NCBI GenBank assembly: GCA_938743325.2
Contig: OW568888.1
Span: forward strand, 372,001 to 436,000
Direction: 5' to 3'
DNA length: 64,000 nt
Source: Pycnococcus provasolii
Lineage: Eukaryota > Chlorophyta > Pseudoscourfieldiophyceae > Pseudoscourfieldiales > Pycnococcaceae
Both the position numbers and the translations under genes were made by a program. This document shows, one piece after another, positions 19,159 to 29,700 of this stretch. Each line of letters begins with the position of its first letter. The stretch's first letter is position 1. The notes under the pieces were generated by a model. The model saw only the letters and a list, made by a program, of their open reading frames with translations, made no database searches and was not told the DNA's origin.

Positions 19159-20733
19159 TTACTTCGCATCCAGCCACGATGGCCCTGGCACAACGCCCAG
19201 GAAGAAGCCATTTGCCTTTGCCTTCTCGAGCGCCTTCAGACGCTTATCCTTGCCCTTGCCGGCAATGCCCTTCGTCCAAGTCGAATCTTTTCGCTTAGCG
19301 AGAGCGCTGTTGCGCTCCTCAACGAAAGCAATGATGTCGTCAACGGATGCCGTCCCGGCATCGAGTCCGGCACCCTTTCCATCGCCCGAGTCGCCAAAGA
19401 GCGCCTGGAAGAGTTCGTCCTTCAGCACGTCCACGTTAACATGGGGTGACTGGTATCGAGCAGATGCGGAGAACATCTTCGGGTACTTGCCACGCAGCGT
19501 CTGCACGGTTTCCTCGAGCACCGCGCGCAGGCGGTCTGACACGTCAGGCCAGTCGACGTCACGCAGCGGCTCAGCCTGGTTGATCTCCTTGAAGAGCAGC
19601 TCCGCAAAGCGCTTGATGTCGCGTGCATTCGCCGCGTCCGCATCCCCATCCATGTCGCTCGCTCCCTCGGCGTCATCTCCCATCGTCGAAGGCTTGCTCG
19701 ACGGCGCGCGAGGGTAGAACACCTCAACCATCACTTTCTCGTCCGCTGCAGCGAGTCCCTTTTCGTGCAGTACGCGCAGCGCGCCGAGGCGGTGCTGGCC
19801 GTCGAGCACGTACATCTTGCCGTCAGTCTCCTCGACAAGCGTGACGATTCCAGGAAGCGAGACGGGGTTCACCTGCCCTCGTTTCGCCTTGTACAAGGCG
19901 ATCGCCTTGGCGCGCTCGGGACGGAACATGCGCTGCTTGTGCCACACAGGTGTGTTTTCCTGTAGTTTGAGAAGGCTGGCAATGTCAGCGTGAAACAGCT
20001 TTTTGTACCCCAGGTCGACGGCGGGAGCGACGTTTAGCAGAGGGTGCACCGGCAATGGAGTCGCTTCCACGGTAGCGGAAGCTGTTGAGGCGGCGGCGGC
20101 TGCCGTCGCCGCTGCTTCGGCAGCCTTGAGCTGGTTCTTCAGCTCGGAGAGTTTGGTGCGCTCCACCTTGACAGCTTTTTCCACGTCTTTCTTGGCTTTC
20201 ACGAGTTCGCTTTGCGCGTTCTTGAGGTCGTTCTGGATCGTCTGCATAGCCGCGGACTGTGAGTTTTTGACGGACTCGATTTCCATGAGAGCCTGTGCGC
20301 GTGCTTCTTTCGCCTCTGCTTCTGCGGACGCCCGCGCGGCGATGGCATCCGCGAGAGATGCACGCGCCGCGGCGACTTCCGCGGAAGCTTGATCTTGTGC
20401 GGCTTTGATTGTGAGGGATGCATCTTTGACGGAGGATGCCGATGCCGATGCCGATGCCGATGCCGATGCTTCTTCGAGTCGTTCGATTTCGTCGCTGGAA
20501 AGGATGAACGACGCTAAGATGCGACGCACACCCGTGAGTCCCCCCCCTGCAGAGGAAGAGGGTGACTGTAGCGATGCTGACGACGAGAAGGAAGACGCAG
20601 CTGTAGTGGACGACGACGACGACGACGACGAGAAGGCGCGTGGCTTCAGGTAAGGGTGCATCGCCGACGTAAACGTCGCACGAGCGAGCACACAACTCCT
20701 CCCCAGGCCCATGAGAGGAGGCAGGGACGACAT
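19159..20733 (-). CDS. Plastid-type coiled-coil protein with ParB/DGQHR-like domain
   Basis: A 524-residue protein. The first 60 residues are rich in Ser, Arg and Ala with few acidic residues, as in plastid transit peptides. Residues of about 85-225 form a coiled coil (Ala/Glu/Lys/Ser heptads). The C-terminal half has ParB/sulfiredoxin-like features: WHKQRMFRPERAKAIALYK, VNPVSLPGIVTLVEE and MYVLDGQHRLGALRVLHEKG, with the DGQHR signature at residues 311-315. DGQHR is also the hallmark of DndB-type proteins, but the flanking pattern fits the ParB/Srx fold better. The role is unknown. The open frame begins with GTG at 20787; ATG at 20733 gives a typical targeting leader. Asp and Ala/Ser repeats near the N terminus come from GAC/GCC microsatellites. 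Confidence 0.8.
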   Translation of the reverse strand: MSSLPPLMGLGRSCVLARATFTSAMHPYLKPRAFSSSSSSSSTTAASSFSSSASLQSPSSSAGGGLTGVRRILASFILSSDEIERLEEASASASASASASSVKDASLTIKAAQDQASAEVAAARASLADAIAARASAEAEAKEARAQALMEIESVKNSQSAAMQTIQNDLKNAQSELVKAKKDVEKAVKVERTKLSELKNQLKAAEAAATAAAAASTASATVEATPLPVHPLLNVAPAVDLGYKKLFHADIASLLKLQENTPVWHKQRMFRPERAKAIALYKAKRGQVNPVSLPGIVTLVEETDGKMYVLDGQHRLGALRVLHEKGLAAADEKVMVEVFYPRAPSSKPSTMGDDAEGASDMDGDADAANARDIKRFAELLFKEINQAEPLRDVDWPDVSDRLRAVLEETVQTLRGKYPKMFSASARYQSPHVNVDVLKDELFQALFGDSGDGKGAGLDAGTASVDDIIAFVEERNSALAKRKDSTWTKGIAGKGKDKRLKALEKAKANGFFLGVVPGPSWLDAK

Positions 20734-20973
20734 CGTGTAAAGGTGCTTGCTAGGAAGGACTGAGAGAATGACGGGATGTGAGGGCACGTGGACGAGGCAG
20801 AAAAACGCGCGAAGGCTCTACAAAATCCCAAAACCCCTTCCCACCTCTTTCAGTACATGCAATGGCGGATCCCCAAACTCACGCAACCTACCAGTAATAA
20901 CGGGAAGGAGTTCCGCTTTCATTTTTCTTCGCTCTCACGGGTGTTTGAAACTTTGTGTTTGAAACAAACCATC

Positions 20974-21793
20974 ATGGAGCGTCTCTCGTCTCTCAACTCG
21001 CACGCCTTATCTGTCACGTTCCCTCTCGCTCTTGCTTCCGACCGACTTCCACCTCAAACATATGGTGCGGGCAGCGCAGCGTCGCCGCACGAAGAGCCGG
21101 GCGGGCGCGTCGCGCAATTCGCACGCGTGCTCGTCACGAGCGCTTGCAGTTGGATGGCCGGATGTCCCATGGCCAAGACAGACAGACGGTGCGGCGACGG
21201 CGCTCGAACGTTTCCAAAACGAAGAGCCTGACGTGGAACACGTTGTCAAACGACTAAGAAGCAGTGACCCGCACTTCGCGTGGACCTTTGGACAGTGGAT
21301 GACCGAAAAGGATGGAGGGTCAGACGTCGTTGGCGCGACGCGAACGAACGCGACGCGTCTCGCACCTGACGAAGAGTGCGGAGACATTCACTTTGAGACG
21401 TGGCTGCCGAAACCAACACACAAACTCAACGGACTCAAGTGGTTCTCGTCAGCCGCCGACGCAGAAGTGGCACTCACACTGGCTCTCTACGAAGAGGCGG
21501 GCGTCTCGGAAGTCGACGGCAGACCGCGCCTTTCGCTCTTCCTCGTACGTGTCACACCGCAGCTTGATGCGGGAAGAATTCTCGTGCAGAAGTTGAAAAG
21601 CAAAATGGGAACGAGACAACTCCCTAATGCCGAACTCGTTCTCGACGACGCACTCGCGACGAGACTTGGCGACGTCAGCGATCCAAAAGGCGCTTGGCGT
21701 CGGCGGCACCGACGCAGGTTCGCTCGATGCGCGCGAGCTCGCGATGCATCTGGCAAGCGTGTGCGCGGACTTCGCGTGCTTGTCTGTCGCTAG
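20974..21793 (+). pseudogene. AidB-like acyl-CoA dehydrogenase, truncated and frameshifted
   Basis: Two adjacent frames together resemble the AidB branch of acyl-CoA dehydrogenases: RVLVTSACSWMAGCPMAKTD in the first frame, then GAATALERF, FAWTFGQWMTEKDGGSDV (family GQWMTE-TGGSDV), LNGLKWFSSAADAEVALTLA, LSLFLVRV and KLKSKMGTRQLPNAELVLDD in the second. The frames change at about 21203-21215 inside GACAGACAGAC, where one extra 4-bp GACA unit would account for the shift. No splice sites fit there. The C-terminal half of the family (helical FAD-binding part and catalytic region) is absent, and the N terminus is short. A pseudogene is most likely; an annotation or sequence error in the short repeat is the alternative. 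Confidence 0.6.
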
Positions 21794-21895
21794 TGCGACA
21801 AGCGAAAAGACAAATTTGTGTAACTAAGAAACAACAAAGTAACGTTTTACACTCAAAACAACATTCAAAAACAACATTCAAAACAAATCAACCAC

Positions 21896-22420
21896 CTAAA
21901 GTTGTCCCGCAAACTCCTCCTCTCCCATCACTTCATCCACCATTTCTTGCGCGCGCTGCGCATCCTGCAAACGCGCGCGCAGGAACGCGCGTATGTGCTC
22001 CCGCTGGCGCTCATCAATCTGCGCGGCAAGATTGTCGAGCACCAGCGGGAGGACGCCACCAGGTGTTGGTGGTCCGGCGGAGGGTGGTGGGTCCTCCACC
22101 ATCAACATCTCCTGCCACCCACCACCCCCATCCGCGAACGCCGGCTCATCGACGACGGCGAAGTCGGCGGCGGCAGCGGCGCCATCCTGCGCCGGTGGTG
22201 GGAGGGTGGTGACGGAAGAAGGGGTCAGTGGTGGTGGTGGGGGCTGCGACGGAATTGCTGCGGCGTCGAGCTCGTCGAGCCGGACGTGGTACCACGATCC
22301 GAAGTTGGATCGAGGCTCCCACGTCCGGTCGACGGACCCCTTCCACTTGACGTGGTATTCGGCGCGACGCCTCCTGCGATTCCAGCGGCGGTCGAGGATG
22401 GCCTCTACGCCATCGTCGAT

Positions 22421-22460
<40 letters not shown>

Positions 22461-22621
22461 GCATCACCATCACCAGCCGTCGGGATCAAGCAAAGTTTGC
22501 CCCCCACCCACCTCAACGACAGAGAGGGTGGTGGTGGCGTCGGCGCGAGCTGAGGAGGAGGTTCATGCGCCTCCTCCTCCGACGAGGACAACGAAATCTG
22601 AGACGGCAGGGTGAGCGACAT
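21896..22621 (-). CDS. Chromodomain protein
   Basis: A 241-residue protein with a single chromodomain at residues 71-110: VEAILDRRWNRRRRRAEYHV, then VKWKGSVDRTWEPRSNF. The aromatic positions Y89, W93 and W101 that form a methyl-lysine cage are present, so binding of methylated histone tails is plausible. It is preceded by an uninterrupted Asp run (residues 55-67) encoded by a GAC microsatellite, and followed by a Pro-rich linker and a helical C terminus (QIDERQREHIRAFLRARLQ). No second domain is seen, which fits a small HP1- or CBX-like reader. A retroelement integrase tail is an alternative, but no integrase or pol is next to it. Confidence 0.82.
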
Positions 22622-22781
22622 GCCTGCCTGCAGGGTGAGCTGTCACACAAGGCAGGTGATGTAAACAGTCGCCCCAACCGAACGCCAAAAATCACAAAAC
22701 AGAAGACGCAATAAAGACAGACTGCCTTTTGGATCCATAGACTAAAATTATTAGGGGTTTGGGGATCCGTCACAGTACCAA

Positions 22782-25145
22782 ATGATAGAATCGTTCAGGA
22801 GCCTCACGCCTCCATTGCAAGCTGAATCTTGTTTTTCATTTCTGCGATCGGCGGCCACCAACCTCTTCCAAGGGGCCACCTCGGCTATGGCTATGGGGCC
22901 CTTGGTTGGTTCCCATTCCGGCCAGGTGGTGTCTGCTGCTTCCCGTCGTGGTGCTTCATCTTTCTCTTTCTCTCTCTTGTCATGGCGCAGAATCCTTCTG
23001 GTTCTATCGGCCTCCACGCTTATGCTCGCGCTTCGAGCGACGCTATCCATCTACTCATCCATCGACGAAGCTTCCATGATCGGCGATGAACAGCACGCAT
23101 TTGTTACCGCGCTCGTCAAAGACAAGTTTTCTCAGAGAAAAGCAACCAAAAGCGGTGGTGCACCAGGTAGTAACGCAGAGTTCTCCGCAAAGGTTCAGAC
23201 GGCGGCGCTGCGTGCACGTGCGCAGGCTATATTAAGAGAGGCGGCGCCTCTCGCCGTTTCTGTGCACGATGCAAGCGTCGACGCGGCGAAGGTGATTGAA
23301 AGAAGGCGCAGCGAAGCGAGCATGATTGCAAAGATGGGCGCGTGGAGTCGCGACAAGACGGACCACGGCAAGATGGGCGCGCTGGGCCTTGGCGCCGCCG
23401 ACGCCAGCTTGGATCCTCTGGCGGAAAAAAGCGAGGAGTCTGAGTGGCAGAAGTGGTTCCTCGAACTCGGCGACGTCCACGACCAAATGGACGAGATGGG
23501 TGACGCGGGGTCAGATGGGGACGGCAGTGCTGATGTCGAAGTAAAGCCAACGCCAATGGCGTTAGCAAAGTCGAACACCAAACAGAATGACGACGACGAG
23601 AAAGACACGCTTGTTGCTGAGGCAATCGACGAGGAGGATGAGAATGAAGACGACGAGCAGGAGGAGCAGGAGGAGCAGGAGGAGCAGGAGGACGGCGACG
23701 AGCAGGAGCAAGAGCAGGAGGACGGCAACGAGCAGGAGGAGGAGCAGGAGGAGGACGACGAAGAGGACGACGAAGAGGAGGAGCCCAACAAGGAGGATCC
23801 TGAGGCGGCGACAGACGACGTGGGTGAAGAGGTGATGCACGCGGCAGCAGCTGAGGCGGAGGCGGCTGACGCAACGCTTGCGGCTTACGCGAAAGGTCGT
23901 GTCAATTCCAAAGATGCGGATGCAACAGACAGCATACAAGATGACGTCGCGGCAGCGAGAGCACGGGCAATGGCGCTTGGCGCAATCGCAAGGAAAACTA
24001 CGACGACGACCACCACCACCACCACATCCACATCCACATCCACCACGACGAAGGCAAAGGTGAAGCAGGCAAAACCAGCACCTGCTCAAGCAGTGCCTAC
24101 TGAAGACAATGATCGCGTTGATCTTGGCAATCGAACCATCGTGCCGCTATCGGGAAAACTTGAGCGCATGTTCCACGACCTTCTCTACAAGCAGACACCC
24201 GTGCTGACGGGCAAAAGGCTGAGCAAGAATGCGCGCATATCTTGCGGAGGGACGGGAACTGTTGGATGGGTGAACTACCGCGACTTGCGCGCGATGGACT
24301 CGCATCTCAACAAAACGGGCCTTCTTCCTGACAGCACGCCGCTTCTCAGCGAGCTCGCACGTAACGTGCAGAACAGCACGTGCTGGGGCGAAGGGCGCAA
24401 GTACAAGAAGCTTGACTGCGACGTCGAGATCCCGTACGAGGGCGTACCACCATACCCGCAGGAGCGAAACCAGCAGAGGAAGCCGGTCTGTGCGGTGGTT
24501 GGAAACTCGGGCGTGTTGCGATATCCGCCGAGCTATGCGAAGGACATTGACAACGCAGACGTCGTGATTCGCTTCAACCACGGCGTCACGCAGGGGTACG
24601 AAAAGTGGGTGGGAAGCAAGAGCACGTTTCGCATGTACAACTCGCCGTTCGTGAGCCCGAAGCAGAGCAAGGAGGTGACCTTTGCGCAACTTCGCGAGAT
24701 TGGCATTCGCACGTGGGTCAAGCACATGCTCCGCCGTCCACTAGGCACGGAGCTCAGCTTTGCCGTTGATCCGGAGTTTCTGTGCCACGCATGGTCGTGG
24801 GTTGACAAGTCGCACGAGAAGCCAAGCAGCGGTCTCGTTGGGATGGTCTTCGCGCTGCGATTCTGCAAGCACGTGCACGTGTACGGCTTCAATTTTGACG
24901 GATACTTCGACTCTCACGTTCGACCACACTACTTCGACTGGGAGCGTCCGAAGCCTGGACGGGAGAATGTGCACCCGTTCCAGGCTGAGCAGGAGCTGTA
25001 CGCTGCGCTTGAGGCGGCGGGCAAGCTGACGATGCATCGCAACCACCCGCGCAAGACGTCGGCAACTCCTTCGGTGAACAGCGCGGCTGCGGAGGAGGAG
25101 ATGTTGCAAAATGCCGTGAACGAGGCGATGGCGCGTGGTGCCTAA
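22782..25145 (+). CDS. GT29 sialyltransferase-like glycosyltransferase 1
   Basis: A 787-residue type II membrane protein of the Golgi class. A membrane anchor lies near residues 66-85 (ILLVLSASTLMLALRA), followed by a long acidic stem dominated by Glu/Gln/Asp repeats (about 285-345) and a Thr-rich stretch. The catalytic domain shows the L motif CAVVGNSG (C570) with KDIDNADVVIRFN, the S motif SSGLVGMVFALRFCKHVHVYGF (from S682, quoted in part) and the VS-motif His in HPFQAEQE (H731). Sequence alone does not show whether the donor is CMP-sialic acid or CMP-Kdo; plants and green algae carry such GT29 genes with various roles. A second, distant GT29 gene lies at 52297. TGTAA is at 25244. Confidence 0.9.
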   Translation: MIESFRSLTPPLQAESCFSFLRSAATNLFQGATSAMAMGPLVGSHSGQVVSAASRRGASSFSFSLLSWRRILLVLSASTLMLALRATLSIYSSIDEASMIGDEQHAFVTALVKDKFSQRKATKSGGAPGSNAEFSAKVQTAALRARAQAILREAAPLAVSVHDASVDAAKVIERRRSEASMIAKMGAWSRDKTDHGKMGALGLGAADASLDPLAEKSEESEWQKWFLELGDVHDQMDEMGDAGSDGDGSADVEVKPTPMALAKSNTKQNDDDEKDTLVAEAIDEEDENEDDEQEEQEEQEEQEDGDEQEQEQEDGNEQEEEQEEDDEEDDEEEEPNKEDPEAATDDVGEEVMHAAAAEAEAADATLAAYAKGRVNSKDADATDSIQDDVAAARARAMALGAIARKTTTTTTTTTTSTSTSTTTKAKVKQAKPAPAQAVPTEDNDRVDLGNRTIVPLSGKLERMFHDLLYKQTPVLTGKRLSKNARISCGGTGTVGWVNYRDLRAMDSHLNKTGLLPDSTPLLSELARNVQNSTCWGEGRKYKKLDCDVEIPYEGVPPYPQERNQQRKPVCAVVGNSGVLRYPPSYAKDIDNADVVIRFNHGVTQGYEKWVGSKSTFRMYNSPFVSPKQSKEVTFAQLREIGIRTWVKHMLRRPLGTELSFAVDPEFLCHAWSWVDKSHEKPSSGLVGMVFALRFCKHVHVYGFNFDGYFDSHVRPHYFDWERPKPGRENVHPFQAEQELYAALEAAGKLTMHRNHPRKTSATPSVNSAAAEEEMLQNAVNEAMARGA

Positions 25146-25336
25146 GATGGTTGACTTTTTTCTGCTTGGTGGCACGTGTATCATATCATTAGATGTGCTG
25201 GATGTGAGCCTCACGACGGTGAGCGACTCGCCACCTTGTACACTGTAACTACAAACTCTAAAACTTTTTTATGATATGGACGATATTTCTGAATGAGATG
25301 TCATAGGATGCTTAAGCCATTACTGGAAGCTTATTC

Positions 25337-26006
25337 TTACTTGCACCAGCTCTTTGGCACGAGGAATCCGCGTTCGTCCTTGCGCCTCGTGAATCCCGCC
25401 TGCGTGAGTGCTTTGTCGCACGCGCGCTCGTCCTGCACGGGGTCCGCGCCCGTGCACGCGATAGCGCCCACCACAACCGTCTTTCCCTCCGGCGTCTCAT
25501 CAAACACGGGCACGCTTCCACCCCAAGTGCACTGCGAGCTGGTTGGTACAGAGGTACGAGGAGGTACACCCACAGCAAGATAAAGAAGTACTCGACGGGG
25601 TTCGCGATGCCCGACTTGCCGTTGTACGGCGTCGTGTGGCTGAACGGGTTCAGGCTTTTGGAGGAGGTGTTGCTCACGGTACCTTGGTGTTGCTCACGAA
25701 CCTGCTTGGCATGCAGTAGTGCGTTGCGCTCTTCATCTTACCCCAGAGGATCTGCGAGGTGATTACGTGTTCCTTGTCAAAGTGCTCGGGCAGCGGTCCG
25801 AGGTCGTCGGAGAAGAGCGAGAGTATTTCCCCTCGTTTGTCGCCGACGACGTAGATGAGGCCTCCCTTGAACCCCTCGAGCGCGGGGAGACGAGCGGGCG
25901 TAATAGAAGGACGTCCATCAGCACGTCCGACATGACGGCAAGTTGTGTTGTGATGCTGCGATGTGATGGGCGTTACGACCGAACACCGACCGAAAACCCA
26001 ATGCAA
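25337..26006 (-). pseudogene. DUF336/GlcG-like gene, fragmentary
   Basis: Two or three blocks on the minus strand read as one family. The upstream block has GFKGGLIYVVGDKRGEILSLF and GKMKSATHYCMPSRFVSNT; the downstream one has GGSVPVFDE, GKTVVVGAIACTGADPVQDE and RACDKAL, typical of the HbpS/GlcG (DUF336) family, whose bacterial members bind haem. There is no convincing ATG, and the frame changes twice: near 25677, where GTGAGCAACACC is directly repeated, and near 25540. A 38-nt GT-AG intron would fix the second junction, so an intron-containing gene cannot be excluded; decay is the simpler reading. Confidence 0.4.
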
Positions 26007-26349
26007 ATGGAGTTATGGTGAGTAGAACCACTTTCTGCTGTTTTTTGGGGATCCTCTCGTTGCACGACCTATTTGTCTTCCTTGGGCATCTCCAATTTTC
26101 TTCTTCCAAGGGGTTTTCTCGCTTTTGGTTGGGGATCAAATCGTGGACCCGGGGATCCGTCGTGGCTCATAAGATTTGGCGCGGTTTGGATTTTGGAGTT
26201 TGGAGTTGGGGATCCCGGTCCGGTCTTGTGCTCTTTCATGGTTCTATTTCATATATACAGTAACTTCATCTACTAAGTTGTCCCTAGCTAGGTAGTCTGT
26301 CACATTACTTCGGGCGGCTCGTGAGGAGCTCACGTTGCCGCCAAGTCAC
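26007..26349. other. Intergenic region with three GGGGATCC motifs
   Basis: About 340 bp with no gene. GGGGATCC occurs at 26047, 26151 and 26208, and a related GGGGATCA at 26131. TTTGGCGCGG near 26175 resembles an E2F site. Confidence 0.6.
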
Positions 26350-26655
26350 ATGGTCGTGTTACCACCGCCGCCGATTGCTACAACGGAGGATTGGACGAGC
26401 GGTGACGCGCCGCGGCAGTATGTACACCCCGAAAAAAGAGCAACGTTAGAGCGAGCTGGATATCGTATGCTTGAGATACTGTACGACGAAGGCACTCAAA
26501 GCTACAACATCAAATGGCAGCGCCCAGACAAGACGACGGTAACCCGTGGTGGAGTGGCGGCGTTGCTGAAGGAGGTGTTGAGCCCCGGCCCAGAACTGGA
26601 CCGCCTCCTGCAGCTCAAAGGCTCGAATAGGGGCGGTGACAAACTTTCCTTGTGA
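26350..26655 (+). CDS. Small protein, not recognised
   Basis: A possible 101-residue protein starting MVVLPPPPIATTEDW and containing RAGYRMLEILYDEGTQSYNI and KWQRPDKTTVTRGGVAALLKE, a sequence that looks folded (alternating hydrophobic pattern) rather than random. The YNIKW word is faintly chromodomain-like, but other conserved positions are missing. It is convergent with the large RCC1 gene, 75 bp away. It could be a remnant of a larger gene. Confidence 0.35.
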   Translation: MVVLPPPPIATTEDWTSGDAPRQYVHPEKRATLERAGYRMLEILYDEGTQSYNIKWQRPDKTTVTRGGVAALLKEVLSPGPELDRLLQLKGSNRGGDKLSL

Positions 26656-26730
26656 TTGCTTATTCATCCACAACCGGGGAGTACTTAGTTTGGATACCTC
26701 TTCGAACAAAAAAATAATAGAGGAAATACC

Positions 26731-29700
26731 TCAAAATATTCTTACATAAAAATACACCACGAATACGAGCACGAGCGCGTAGTTCGATGGCGCGCCGCTG
26801 TGGTCGTACACGCACTCCGTGATGTCGTTCGCGCCACGCTCGAAGCCAAAAGGCATGGGCAGGAACGTCCTCGTCGAGTTGATGCGAGTCCAGCGTGGGC
26901 ACGGGAGGCATCTTCGAGGTGTCTGCACGGCGTCTTCTTGGCCATACGTTCGATAAGGGCAAGACTTGCAGCCGACGTTTCCCATCTCGTCAGCGAAGGT
27001 ACCTTTTGGGCAAGCCGTGCACACCTCCTGGCCAGGCGTACTCGCGAACCGCCCGAAGGGGCACGGCTGGCAGTCTTCGATGTTCGTCGAAGCCTCGGCA
27101 TCGACAAAATTTCCCACAGGGCACAGGTCACACGCCGTCATGCGCGTGCGATTGCCATACGAGCCTCGAGGGCAAGGCAGGCAGATTGCTTTCCCGGGCA
27201 GACCCTGATATCGCCCGACTTCACAGTCCACACACATGTCAAGCGTCTTCATGCCAGCGATCGGATTGGCCGTCCCCGGGGGACACAACACGCACTCCGA
27301 CTGGCCGTACAGAGTGTTGTACGTGCCGGGGGCACACAGAATGCACGACTCGCTTGCCGCCGGACTCCTGTAACCCGGGCCACAAGGTAGGCATTGCGAG
27401 GATGACGTGGCACGAATCAGAGGTTGATAGTATCCCGCGGGACACGAGGTGCACTCGATCAGTCCGAGCCTCGACGCGTACTTTCCCACGAAGCAGTCAC
27501 TACACTTAGCGGCACCCGCCTGCGGCATTGCCGTTCCAATTGGGCAAGGCAGCGCGTCGAGCGACGTGTTCGAGCCTGTGGTGGGCAGGTACGAGCCGGG
27601 CGACACAGGCTTGCATTCCACGAGTCCTTCTTCATCTGCGTAGCGGCCTCGAGGGCAGCGCAAGCACGCGGAAAGGCCAGGTACTGGTCCATACGTTCCC
27701 ACCGGATCTGTGGGACAAGCTACGCAATCCTCTGATGTGAATGAGCCGTATCCTGCCAGAAAAGTTCCCGCATTGCACAGCTCACAAGTCTCCTGCCCAA
27801 TGTTAGGTTGATACGTCCCAGGCAAACATTGAGGGCACGTTCCTGTTCCTTTCTGATCCGTCGCGGTTCCGATTGGGCATGGTGAACAATCACTGCTCGT
27901 ATTGCCGCCGAATCGGGGCAGCTCAAAACCAGCACTGCACTCTTTGCATTTGAGCAGCGCAAGTTCGTCTGCGAAAGTTCCCGGTCCGCACAGGGGGCAT
28001 TCTGAAAGTCCCACGTCTTTCCCGAAGGTTCCTAGGGGGCTGTATGTAGGTTAGTGCATGTTGTTGTTTTTGAACAGTACGATTTGGTTTTAGAACTTAC
28101 CATGGCATGCAGTCGAATGGACTCGTTCCGTTCGTGGCGTTGAGAAAGTACCCTCTTTCGCACGGCTTGCATTCCACGAGTCCTTCTTCATCTGCGTAAA
28201 AACCTGGCTCGCACTTCAAACAAAATCCCGATCCAGGATTTGGCGCGTAGTAGCCCAACTCACAGTCCTCCGCTAAACTGTAGTTCCAAGCCCCGAACAT
28301 GGGAATCTGCGTGCCAGGAGGAGACAGGGTGCACTCTGACATGCCGGTGTAGTTGGTAAAGCTGCCTGGAGGGCACAGCAAGCAGTTCGTCATGCCAGGC
28401 TCGTGCGTGAAGTTCCCCCGAGCGCACTCGACACAGTCTCGGCGCCTAAATGAGCCCGTGCGATTGTTATGCGTGCCAGCGCGACATGAGGTGCATTCGA
28501 CCGTGCCAGGCTCCTCCGCATACGTGCCCGTACTGCATCGAGTGCACGGCAGCTGCGCCTCAGCTTGCTCCGCCGCGCTCAGAGTGGCGTCAAGCTCCAG
28601 CGAGAGAAACGTGCCCGGTTTCGGCGCGTGGCGACCTGGCGGGCAGGGCTTGCAACCTGAAGCGATGTCAACGGAACCACGTTCCTCGCCGTACGTTCCT
28701 GCGGGACATTTCGTGCACGCCGTGGATCCCGTTTCATTCGAAAAACTTCCCATCTCGCAGAGCATGCATTTCGTCGCGCCTGTCTTGTCTCCGAACTCTC
28801 CAATTCCACAAGGAATGCACTGTTCGACCGAAGTGAGATTGCCGTCCGTCCCATAAGTACCCTGTTGTTGTTGTTGTTTTGTTAAGGTTTTTTTGTTGTT
28901 AGCTGTACATTGTTTGCCCGTACATCACCTCGGTTTTTTAGAATACTCACTATAGGACAGGGTTCGCACGCGTAGCTGCTCGAGGAATTGGAGAAATATC
29001 CCGCCGCACAGCCGAGGCAAGATACGGATCCAACTTCCGCCGTGTACTGTCCATAGGGGCACTCTTTGCACGCAGATTGGCCTTCGACGTTGTTGTACGT
29101 TCCCATTTTGCAGTCTAGGCACTCGTGCACACTCGTTGCCGCGTACCCCGCGTTGAATTTTCCCACTGGGCATCTCAAACATTTAAAATTGCCCAGTCCT
29201 TCTGAGAAGGTTCCAGGCGAACAAGGCTCGCACGACGCCGTGCCATTCTCCGGGGCGTGGAAACCGGGACCGCACGCAAGGCACTGCAAATTCGTCGCGG
29301 CACCAGCCACGGAGCTCGCCGTGCCCGTGGGACACAATTTGCAATGCGTCGCGCCGTACGTGTCTGAGAAAGATCCGGAAGCGCAGGCGGGGCACGCCTT
29401 GGCGCCGTGCTGCGCATTCGCCGATCCAGGTTTGCACGGGATGCAGACAACGCTTGAGAATTCGTACGACCAATGTCCTGGTGGGCATTTCACGCAATGG
29501 CCGGTAGCCTGGTCGATGCGCGAACCTCTGCGGCAGACACGCTGCTCCGCCACGCCGAAGCGCCTCCCGAAAGCGAGCGCAACCACCTGCTGCAGCGTTG
29601 GATTTAAGACGGGAAAGACGTGCCTTGTGGCAATGAATGGACGAGCCTGTTTTAATTTTTATTGTGTTAGGTTGTTAGTGAATTGTTTGTTTATCCGCTA

